From Ignavibacteriota bacterium (lineage in GTDB: Bacteria; Bacteroidota; Ignavibacteria; Ignavibacteriales; Ignavibacteriaceae): 64,000 nucleotides of DNA. The notes beneath the pieces are model-generated. The model was not told the origin of the DNA, ran no database searches, and was given only the letters and a program-made list of their open reading frames with translations. The stretch lies in assembly GCA_013285405.1 (NCBI GenBank), contig CP053446.1:2713001-2777000 (forward strand), written 5' to 3'. The translations under genes and the position numbers were made by a program. Of this stretch, positions 52,168-59,955 are shown piece after piece (positions within the stretch are counted from its first letter, which is position 1; every line of letters begins with the position of its first letter).

Positions 52168-54060
52168 ATGTTACGAATGCTCATCCCTTTATTAATGATA
52201 TTAATATTATTTATCAGTTGTTCTACAGAACCAAAATTATCAGATGGATTTGGCTATTTACCGGAAACGGTTTCACCGGGAGAAGAAGTTACAATTTTTT
52301 ATAATCCGGATAGCACAATACTTGCCGGAGAAGATAGTATTCAATGTTTAGCTTACCTTTTTAACAAAGATCTGATTAATACCGTTGATGTAACTTTAAA
52401 AGCTGAAAAAAAATATCTGAAAGGTACAGTTCAAACAAATGACAGCACATTTGGATTGATATTAAAATTTAAATCAGATGATCTGACCGATAATAATCAA
52501 AAAGCTGGTTATGTTATTTATTTGACAGACAAAAACGGGAAGCAGCTTCCTGGAAGTTTAGCCGGCTATGCAGTGGCAATTAACAGTTGGGGTGCGTACT
52601 ATCTTGATTTAGACAGGAATAAGGATAAAGCACTTCAATTATTTGATGAAGAATTTAAAAATAATCCTGATCAGAAAAATAATTTCCTCCAGCCATATTT
52701 TAATGTTGTTTATGCTGTAAAGAATAAAGATAGTGATGTAATTATTAACGATGATTTAGCTAATCTGGGAAAAAAAGAAAATAAAACTGAAGAAGATTAT
52801 ACTGTATTAGCTGCATGGTATTCAAAACTTGGCGAAGATAAAAAAGCAATAGAATATGAAAAAATTATTTCGGAAAAATATCCGCTGTCTGAATATATTC
52901 AGTCAAAGAAATATTCTGAATTCAGACAACTCGTTGATGTAAATGATAAAATAAATTTTCTAAAAGAATTCGAAAAAAATTATCCTGAAAGTCAATACAT
53001 AGAACCGATGTATGATATAATTACAAACTATTACAGGGATACAAAAGATTACAAAAAAGCTTTTGATTTTCTTACCGAAAATCAAAATAAAGTCAGCACA
53101 TTCAGATTTTATTCAGTTGCTGATCGAATGTTAAAAGAAGATGCTGATTATGATCTCGCTTTTCAAATAATTAATCTTGGTGAGCTTAGGAACAGAGAAG
53201 AAGTTACATCACCAAAAGGTGAAAAACCGAAATACTATTCTGAATCTGAGTGGCTTCAGGATAGGAGATATATGCTCGGACTGACACTTTTTGTTGAAGC
53301 GCAACTGCTTAACAAAATGGGCGATGAACACAATGAATGTCTTGCTTTATCTGAAGAAGCTGTAAATCTTACAAGAGGAAGAGAAACTGATATCAATATA
53401 TTCTATGCAAAGATATTGGTTAAAGATGGCGAGTATGATAAAGCTATTTCGAAGATTGGTGAGTTTTATAAAACTGGTTTTTCATCTCCGAAGATGAAAG
53501 AGTATTTACTCGAAGCATATATTGGTCAAAAGGGAAGTGATGCCGGCTTTGAAGATTTTGCAGCAAAGTTTGAAAGCGCTGGTAATGAAAAGCTGAATCA
53601 AAAATTAAAAAAAGATTTGATATCTGAACCAGCACCAGACTTCACTTTGCTTGATGTGGATGGCAGAAAAATTTCACTTTCTGAATTGAAAGGAAAAGTT
53701 GTTGTGTTAGATTTTTGGGCAACGTGGTGTGGACCTTGTCTTGCAAGTTTTCCTGGAATGAAAAAAGCTGTTGAGATTTATCAGGATGATTCAAACGTAA
53801 AATTTTTATTTGTTAATACCTGGGAAAGAGTAGATAACGTAAAACAAAATGCGATTGATTTCATTAAAAAAAATAATTATCCATTTCATGTTTTACTCGA
53901 TGATAAAAACGAGGTGATAGAAAAATATAAAGTAAGTGGAATCCCGACGAAGTTTATTATCGATAAAAATAGTAACATAAGATTTATGAATGTTGGATTC
54001 GAAGGTTCGGATGATCAATTAGTTTCAGAATTGTCAGCAATGATTTCGATGGTTCAGTAG
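52168..54060 (+). CDS. Lipoprotein with TPR-like region and C-terminal TlpA/ResA-type thioredoxin domain
   Basis: A 630-residue lipoprotein: the signal ends LLMILILFISC (Cys near residue 18). The middle (about 150-480) is rich in helical repeats resembling TPR units, for example KPYLDRNKDKALQLF-like spacing around DLDRNKDKALQLFDEEF. Residues about 490-630 form a thioredoxin-like domain with the active site FWATWCGPCLASFPGMKK and a cis-proline segment (SGIPTKFIID). Such proteins act as periplasmic thiol-disulfide reductases. The ATG at 52168 is chosen because AAAGG precedes it and a lipoprotein signal follows. The reducing partner is unknown. Confidence 0.85.
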   Translation: MLRMLIPLLMILILFISCSTEPKLSDGFGYLPETVSPGEEVTIFYNPDSTILAGEDSIQCLAYLFNKDLINTVDVTLKAEKKYLKGTVQTNDSTFGLILKFKSDDLTDNNQKAGYVIYLTDKNGKQLPGSLAGYAVAINSWGAYYLDLDRNKDKALQLFDEEFKNNPDQKNNFLQPYFNVVYAVKNKDSDVIINDDLANLGKKENKTEEDYTVLAAWYSKLGEDKKAIEYEKIISEKYPLSEYIQSKKYSEFRQLVDVNDKINFLKEFEKNYPESQYIEPMYDIITNYYRDTKDYKKAFDFLTENQNKVSTFRFYSVADRMLKEDADYDLAFQIINLGELRNREEVTSPKGEKPKYYSESEWLQDRRYMLGLTLFVEAQLLNKMGDEHNECLALSEEAVNLTRGRETDINIFYAKILVKDGEYDKAISKIGEFYKTGFSSPKMKEYLLEAYIGQKGSDAGFEDFAAKFESAGNEKLNQKLKKDLISEPAPDFTLLDVDGRKISLSELKGKVVVLDFWATWCGPCLASFPGMKKAVEIYQDDSNVKFLFVNTWERVDNVKQNAIDFIKKNNYPFHVLLDDKNEVIEKYKVSGIPTKFIIDKNSNIRFMNVGFEGSDDQLVSELSAMISMVQ

Positions 54061-54085
54061 GAATTAAAAACAGAAGATTAAAGTG

Positions 54086-55036
54086 TTAAATTCTTCTTCT
54101 GAATCCTTCACCTAAAACTTCGAAAACATTATTTACGGTGACGAAAGCGTGCGGATCTATTTGCTTTATTATACTGGTAAGTTTTCCTAATTCTCTTAAA
54201 GCAACAACTGTAACAAGAATTTCCCGTTCAGTATTTCTGTACAATCCTCTTGCTTTAATTGCTGTTGCACCTCTGCTGAAATCATTCATAATTATTTTTG
54301 CAATCTCATCATTCTTATCAGAAATAATATAAGCAGCACGTGCATAATCAAAACCATCGATAATAGCATCGATCAATCTTGCGGAAACGAAAAGCAGGAA
54401 TAGTGCATAAAGTGTAAGAGTCATTGCACTTCTGTCTCCTGCCAGATCTTTGAACTCAATTATAAAACCAGCGATAAGAATAACAAAAAAATCGATTATC
54501 ATAATTGCCATCCCGGGTTTAACTCCAAACCGTTTTTGCATGATTGCTGCAACAATATCACTTCCTGCTGTTGAACCACGGAATTTGAATATCAGCCCCA
54601 AACCAATTCCCAGCAATGCAGCACCGAGTAAAATCAAAAAAAGAAAATCATCCTGACGGAGTTTTAAAATTGTTTCTGTGTTTTGAAGCTGGATAAAACT
54701 GAAACCGGGAGTTTCACCTCTGAAAAAATCGATGAAGAAAGAATTGAGTGTAAATCCAAAAAAAGTTCTCGCACCAAATTGAGTCCCGAGCTCTTTTACA
54801 CCCCATATAAACAATGGAATATTAAAAAGCCAGATAGTTATACCAATCGGGAATGCGCCACCGGTGAGATAATAAATCGCCATTGATAAACCGCTTACAC
54901 CACCTGGAACCACTTTAGCATCAACTAAAAAAATACCGATGCCGATTGCCATAATTGCAGCACCTATAGTTATAAAAATATAATCACGGATAGCTTTTTT
55001 GTTGAATTGGATTTTCTTTGTGTTCATCACAAACAT
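54086..55036 (-). CDS. YitT-family membrane protein (DUF161/DUF2179)
   Basis: A 316-residue protein of the YitT family: about five or six membrane helices, starting with IFITIGAAIMAIGIGIFLVD and KVVPGGVSGLSMAIYYLTGG, and a C-terminal cytoplasmic DUF2179 domain (RGATAIKARGLYRNTEREIL, later DPHAFVTVNNVFEVLGEGF). Family members are poorly characterised inner-membrane proteins, sometimes named as putative transporters. The ATG at 55036 is selected because AAAGG lies just before it; an earlier ATG at 55075 adds a hydrophilic stretch (HPTKYYYLERNK). Converges with the TlpA-like lipoprotein gene. Confidence 0.86.
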   Translation of the reverse strand: MFVMNTKKIQFNKKAIRDYIFITIGAAIMAIGIGIFLVDAKVVPGGVSGLSMAIYYLTGGAFPIGITIWLFNIPLFIWGVKELGTQFGARTFFGFTLNSFFIDFFRGETPGFSFIQLQNTETILKLRQDDFLFLILLGAALLGIGLGLIFKFRGSTAGSDIVAAIMQKRFGVKPGMAIMIIDFFVILIAGFIIEFKDLAGDRSAMTLTLYALFLLFVSARLIDAIIDGFDYARAAYIISDKNDEIAKIIMNDFSRGATAIKARGLYRNTEREILVTVVALRELGKLTSIIKQIDPHAFVTVNNVFEVLGEGFRRRI

Positions 55037-55151
55037 TTTATTCCTTTCTAAGTAATAATATTTTGTTGGATGCAAATATCAGTAATAATTCAATAAAGAA
55101 ATATTGTTTTGGACTCAGATTGTACTAGATAAGAAAGCGGGTCGGGACGAA

Positions 55152-56216
55152 TCAGAAATAAAAACCGAACCAGGTACCTTGTGATGAAAAACGGATTGTT
55201 GGCAAAGGAAGACGTAAAAAGTTTACTTCACTCTTTAAAAACTTTAAGAAATCTACTTCATCAAGTATGGGAAGTTTTCTAAGATCAACATCTAAACCAA
55301 CAAAATATTCTTTGTAACCGCCCCAGGGATAAATTCCAATATCTTTTGCGCTGATACCGAAAGCAATTCCAAGTGGTGCAAGCCATTCAGGATAAGTTTT
55401 CTTCCAGCTTTTAGGAAAGTAATGATGTGGATTTACTGTAACCCAAAAAGTCATTCCTTCATAATCTTCGATTAATGCTTTTGGATCATGATTATATCTC
55501 ATTTCTTTCCAAGCATCGGATTTGTGCCAGCTAAATTTGGGATGAATTCCACCAAGCAAATCGTAATTAAATTGTTGAAGCACATAAAATGTTGAACCAG
55601 CGGTATTAGCAAGCATATCACCCCAGCTAAATCCCCAATCTGCCATGAATGCATCATTTAATTCTATTTCCAACATCCACAGCCAGCCTGTTAAAGCACC
55701 CAGCCAGACTGAAGTGTTGCCAGAAATTCCGGACCAACGATATACTTTTCCTGAAAGATCACTTGTGAAATATGCATCCATGAAATGACCGAATTTATCC
55801 ATCTGCTGATATTTTCCCCAATCCTTACTAAAATCAAGTGAGTGAAAAGTATTTGTTTCTTCAGTGTACCAGATATCCATCTGATAATCTAATGCAATTA
55901 TATTTGCAGTAAGCATCAGTCCAGCCATCGAACTCAATCTCAAATAGTCAACATCAGATTTTTCTCTCCAGAGCGTTCCATCGATCAAAGGTCTTTCACT
56001 GTTTACAAATATTGGCTGACTGGCAGCCCCGAGCCTGAGTTGAGGTGAACGAATTATTTTATTATTTGATGATATAGTTTGTAAATATTCTGCAGGTATT
56101 TGTTCTGAAGAAGAGACTAAATTGTCCGCACGAATGTGTACTATGGCTGAATCCTGTGCAAATAATTGTGAACAGAATAGAGAGAATGCAAGGAATATGT
56201 TTATTGTTAATCTCAC
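55152..56216 (-). CDS. Exported DUF2279 protein
   Basis: A 354-residue exported protein with a signal peptide (MRLTINIFLAFSLFCSQLFA). It carries the DUF2279 core KYQQMDKFGHFMDAYFTSDL and a region with aromatic-rich turns (GALTGWLWMLEIELNDAFM, then DWGFSWGDMLANTAGSTFYV). The C-terminal half has alternating residues that could be membrane-associated beta strands, ending in Phe as outer-membrane barrels often do. The start codon is GTG at 56216. The family is uncharacterised but common next to envelope genes. No operon partner is visible. Confidence 0.78.
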   Translation of the reverse strand: MRLTINIFLAFSLFCSQLFAQDSAIVHIRADNLVSSSEQIPAEYLQTISSNNKIIRSPQLRLGAASQPIFVNSERPLIDGTLWREKSDVDYLRLSSMAGLMLTANIIALDYQMDIWYTEETNTFHSLDFSKDWGKYQQMDKFGHFMDAYFTSDLSGKVYRWSGISGNTSVWLGALTGWLWMLEIELNDAFMADWGFSWGDMLANTAGSTFYVLQQFNYDLLGGIHPKFSWHKSDAWKEMRYNHDPKALIEDYEGMTFWVTVNPHHYFPKSWKKTYPEWLAPLGIAFGISAKDIGIYPWGGYKEYFVGLDVDLRKLPILDEVDFLKFLKSEVNFLRLPLPTIRFSSQGTWFGFYF

Positions 56217-56553
56217 AATATTGAATATTTATTTCTTAAAACATATTTGAAATAAAATATAAATGCAAGATTTATTCCACTGAAACCATAAGAATATCAG
56301 TCGTTTCTAAGTTCATTGGTTATATACTGATACATTTGACCTAAAAAGATAGTAATTTTCGTATAAGAATTTTACAAATATTCTAAAAGACTCAATCACT
56401 TAATCAAATATGAAAAAATTGTTGCCATTTTTCAGTTCAGCTTTTCATAACCCGATTATCATTTACCAAAGATCAAAAAGAAAATGTTTCAGCTTAAACA
56501 ATACATTTAATGATGTTACAGTAGAATCAAAATAAATTTCAAGAGGAAATAGA
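56217..56553. other. Divergent spacer upstream of the BNR T9SS gene
   Basis: AT-rich. TACATTTG at 56331-56338 matches the TAnnTTTG element with a weak TTTC at 56304-56307 in the -33 position, but it would leave a 216-base leader. No small gene or repeat was recognised. Confidence 0.4.
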
Positions 56554-58410
56554 ATGAAAAAATATATTCAAATCATTATAAGCCTTGTGTTACTTTTCTC
56601 GGTAAATATCCTGGGGCAGTATCCAAATATTTTGGTGGATAATAATGGAAGTCCGGAAGAAGTGACCATCGCAATAAATCCTCTCAATCCAAATATTTTA
56701 GCTGGCGGAGCAAATATTGACCACTTCTATCGTTCGACGAACGGTGGATTAACATGGATTGAGTCTCAATTGGTTTCAAATAACCTTGGCGTTTGGGGAG
56801 ATCCCGTAGTTCTTTTTGACAGCTCTGGTATTCTTTATTACGCACATCTTTCCAACCCGGTATCAGGTTGGTGGATTGATAGAATTGTTGTCCAAAGATC
56901 AACTGATAATGGAATTAGCTGGAACGATGGAGTTGGAGTCGGCTGGAATTCTTATCCAAAAGCTCAGGACAAAGAATGGATGGCAGTTGATCATTCACAG
57001 TCACCGTATCGAGGTCATATATATATGACATGGACAGAGTTTGATGATTATGGAAGTTCTAACCCGAATGACAGTTCACGGATCAGGTTTTCAAAATCAA
57101 CTGATCAGGGATTAAGCTGGAGTGATGCAGTCGTAATCAGTGATGTAAGCGGAGATTGCATTGACAGCGATAACACAACTGAAGGGGCTGTACCTTGTGT
57201 CGGACCAAACGGTGAAGTTTATGTTTCCTGGGCTGGTCCCCTTGGAATTGTTCTCGATAAATCTTTCGATGGCGGACAAACCTGGGGTCAGGATATTTTT
57301 GTTTCTGATATGCCCGGTGGTTGGGATTATGAAGTTTCAGGAATTTACCGATGCAACGGACTTCCAATTACAATGTGCGATATCAGCAATTCACCTTATA
57401 GAGGAAATGTTTATGTGGTTTGGTCAGATCAAAGAAACGGTGCAACTGACACAGATATTTTTATGGCACGATCTACTAATAGTGGAAATACCTGGACTGC
57501 GCCGATAAAAGTAAATGATGACAACACTGCTCGTCACCAGTTTTTTGTATGGTCAACAATAGATCCATCATCAGGTCATCTTTGGTTTGTTTTTTATGAC
57601 AGAAGAAATACAACCGGTGCTGCTACCGATGTTTTTGTAGCTAAATCAACCGATGGTGGAAATACATTTGAAAATTTTAAAGTGAGCGAATCATCTTTCA
57701 CACCAAATTCCGGAGTGTTCTTTGGTGATTACAGCAACATTGCTGCATGGAATGGAAAGATTTATCCTTTCTGGATGAGACTTCAGAGTGGGCAGTTGAG
57801 TGTCTGGATTTCTGCTATCGAAGATTCAGTAACAATCCCGGTTGAACTTAATAATTTTACAGCAAGCACAGATGACGGAAAAGTCTTTTTATCTTGGCAG
57901 ACTGCGAGTGAACTAAATAATCTCGGATTCTATATTGAAAGAAAAGATATGAATCAAACAGAAGAAGAAAGCGGATGGATGGAAGTTGGATTTGTTGAAG
58001 GGCACGGTAATTCTACCGAAAGAAATTATTATCAGTTTGAAGATGATCCTTTTTATGATGGAACTTATCACTACCGGTTGAAGCAGGTTGATTATAATGG
58101 CACAGTAAATTACACAAATGAAGTTGAAGTAAATTTATTTATAGTGAAAGAATTTGAACTTAGTCAGAATTATCCAAATCCGTTCAATCCAAAAACTACA
58201 ATAGGTTTTCAACTGCCCGAAGCTTCTTTTATCACTTTGAAAGTGTTTGATGCAATCGGAACAGAAGTAGAAACTATTGCAGAAGGAAAATATCCCGCAG
58301 GAGTCCACGAAGTAGTCTTTGATGCAGAAAAATTAAGCAGCGGACTGTATATGTATAGAATTATTTCCGGAACGAAAGAATTAACAAGGAAGATGATGCT
58401 GGTTAAGTAA
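56554..58410 (+). CDS. T9SS-secreted sialidase-like BNR protein
   Basis: A 618-residue exported protein with a signal peptide (to about residue 22, VNILGQ). The main part is a six-bladed-type propeller with Asp-box motifs: STNGGLTW, STDNGISW, STDQGLSW, SFDGGQTW and STNSGNTW, plus STDGGNTF. The pattern resembles sialidases and related exo-glycosidases, but the Arg triad and nucleophile pair were not located. A short FN3-like region (VFLSWQTASELNNLGFYIER) precedes the T9SS sorting domain (LSQNYPNPFNPKTTIGF to TRKMMLVK). AAGAGG precedes the ATG. Activity unproven. Confidence 0.83.
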   Translation: MKKYIQIIISLVLLFSVNILGQYPNILVDNNGSPEEVTIAINPLNPNILAGGANIDHFYRSTNGGLTWIESQLVSNNLGVWGDPVVLFDSSGILYYAHLSNPVSGWWIDRIVVQRSTDNGISWNDGVGVGWNSYPKAQDKEWMAVDHSQSPYRGHIYMTWTEFDDYGSSNPNDSSRIRFSKSTDQGLSWSDAVVISDVSGDCIDSDNTTEGAVPCVGPNGEVYVSWAGPLGIVLDKSFDGGQTWGQDIFVSDMPGGWDYEVSGIYRCNGLPITMCDISNSPYRGNVYVVWSDQRNGATDTDIFMARSTNSGNTWTAPIKVNDDNTARHQFFVWSTIDPSSGHLWFVFYDRRNTTGAATDVFVAKSTDGGNTFENFKVSESSFTPNSGVFFGDYSNIAAWNGKIYPFWMRLQSGQLSVWISAIEDSVTIPVELNNFTASTDDGKVFLSWQTASELNNLGFYIERKDMNQTEEESGWMEVGFVEGHGNSTERNYYQFEDDPFYDGTYHYRLKQVDYNGTVNYTNEVEVNLFIVKEFELSQNYPNPFNPKTTIGFQLPEASFITLKVFDAIGTEVETIAEGKYPAGVHEVVFDAEKLSSGLYMYRIISGTKELTRKMMLVK

Positions 58411-58552
58411 GTTGAGAGCAAGTGTAAGTTAAAGAGAAAAGAATAATACTCAGACATAGAAAGCAGTATCGTGTATTGCTGAAATGATTTTGGTACTTTA
58501 TTTAATAGTTACGAACTAAGTTTGAACAGTCGGCGTTATTTAAATCTTCAGA

Positions 58553-59212
58553 CTAATGAGATTTCAAATTAAAAAATTTTGTTATGTCTGTTTTTGTGGA
58601 ATTCTGCAATTCAGTATAATTTGCAATACAAACACCAAGATCCTGAAGCAATCCATCTTTTATATCATAAATCCAACCATGAATAGTCAAAGGTTGATTT
58701 CGTTTCCAGGCGTTCAATACAATATTTGTACTGCAAACATTATAGACTTGCTCAATCACATTTAACTCACAAAGTTTACTTATCTGCGAAGAGTCATCAG
58801 GATTTTGCTCAAGTAAAGTTGAGTATTTTTCTTTTATCAGTTTCAAATTTGAAAGCCAGTCATCGGTAAGTCCTAATTTCGAATTTTCAAGGACTGCTTT
58901 TACTCCTCCGCATCCGTAATGACCACAAACAATAATATGTTTTACCTTTAATACATCAACGGCAAACTGAATTACAGATAAACAATTTAAATCATTTTCC
59001 ACAACAAGGTTTGCAACATTTCGATGAACAAAAAGTTCGCCCGGTAGAAGTCCAACAATTTCATTTGCCGGAACTCTGCTGTCAGAACATCCGATCCACA
59101 AGTGCTCAGGTTTTTGCTGAAGAACTAGCTTGTTAAAAAAATCCGGATCAGATTTTTTTCTGTTATCAGCCCATTTTCGGTTGTTGTCGAATAAATGTTT
59201 TAAAACTTTCAT
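58553..59212 (-). CDS. can: Beta-class carbonic anhydrase
   Basis: Catalyses interconversion of CO2 and bicarbonate. The 219-residue protein has the zinc ligands Cys42, His98 and Cys101 in IGCSDSRVPANEIVG and VCGHYGCGGVKAVL, with the catalytic Asp44-Arg46 dyad. No signal peptide, so it acts in the cytoplasm. The C-terminal part, including LTIHGWIYDIKDGLLQDLGV, is typical of the plant-type beta carbonic anhydrases. The only weakness is the poor ribosome-binding site. It lies between a T9SS gene and a PAP2 gene without an obvious operon. Confidence 0.94.
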   Translation of the reverse strand: MKVLKHLFDNNRKWADNRKKSDPDFFNKLVLQQKPEHLWIGCSDSRVPANEIVGLLPGELFVHRNVANLVVENDLNCLSVIQFAVDVLKVKHIIVCGHYGCGGVKAVLENSKLGLTDDWLSNLKLIKEKYSTLLEQNPDDSSQISKLCELNVIEQVYNVCSTNIVLNAWKRNQPLTIHGWIYDIKDGLLQDLGVCIANYTELQNSTKTDITKFFNLKSH

Positions 59213-59291
59213 CTGTTCTACGATTAAAAATAAAAATTAGATTACAAATATTGTTATGCAGTTTGATCTTCCCTGCCACAAATTTAAAATG

Positions 59292-59326
59292 AATCCTGAT
59301 AAATTTATTCAGTACTCATCAGGATT
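59292..59326 (-). terminator. Possible terminator overlapping the end of the second PAP2 gene
   Basis: AATCCTGAT (59292-59300) and ATCAGGATT (59318-59326) form a perfect nine-pair stem. The second arm overlaps the stop codon of the PAP2 gene. On the minus strand it is followed by a T-rich stretch (ATTTTAAATTTG), so it may end that transcript. Confidence 0.45.
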
Positions 59327-59879
59327 TAGGAGATCTTTTTAAAAAATAATCTTCAGCTTTTAATGCTGCGATTGAAAACAAATATCCAAATCCTGCACCG
59401 ATTAATGCACCACCAACTACATCTGAAGGATAATGAACACCAAGATAAATTCTTGACATAGAAACTAAAGTTGCGACTATCAGGAAAACCCATTTGTAAT
59501 TGGGAAACAATCGTAATAAAAAAACGGCTGCAGCAAAATTATTTAGTGCATGGTTTGAAGGAAAAGAAAAACCTCCGGAACAACCGATGGGAGTCAGGAC
59601 ATCACTTAGTGCGTTACAAGGTCTGACTCTTTCAATAGTTTCTTTCAACAATCTGTAACCGGTTTGATCAGTTACGATAATTAAAAGTATTAATCCAATC
59701 ACAGCAATCTTACCTCTTCTTCCGCCTTTAAAAAATGCAATTCCTAAAAGTATTGCATAAGCGATATACCACTTAGTAACATCAGTAATTATAGAAAAGA
59801 ATTTATCCAGAAATCCTGTAGAAATGGTATGATTGAAAAAGTAAAATATTGCTAAATCAAATGAATACAATAAGTCCAT
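59319..59879 (-). CDS. Small PAP2-family membrane phosphatase
   Basis: A 186-residue inner-membrane protein with about five helices. All three motifs are present: RLLKETIERVRPCNAL (motif 1), GGFSFPSNHALNNFAAAVFL (motif 2 with catalytic His) and SRIYLGVHYPSDVVGGALIG (motif 3). This is closer to the undecaprenyl-diphosphate phosphatase (BcrC/PgpB-like) type than the first PAP2 gene. It may recycle the lipid carrier of the cell wall. The gene is divergent from the hybrid kinase gene, with 76 bases between. Confidence 0.88.
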   Translation of the reverse strand: MDLLYSFDLAIFYFFNHTISTGFLDKFFSIITDVTKWYIAYAILLGIAFFKGGRRGKIAVIGLILLIIVTDQTGYRLLKETIERVRPCNALSDVLTPIGCSGGFSFPSNHALNNFAAAVFLLRLFPNYKWVFLIVATLVSMSRIYLGVHYPSDVVGGALIGAGFGYLFSIAALKAEDYFLKRSPKS

Positions 59880-59955
59880 AATGGCATTAAATGTGAAGTT
59901 TCATTTTGATAATTTTAATGATTTATCGATTTATTCCGGCGAAATAAGGTGATAA

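Noticed and set aside
54071..54101. CAGAAGA/TCTTCTG hairpin as a terminator between the TlpA-like and YitT genes
   Set aside because: The stem is short with a 17-base loop, overlaps coding sequence and lacks a T-run.
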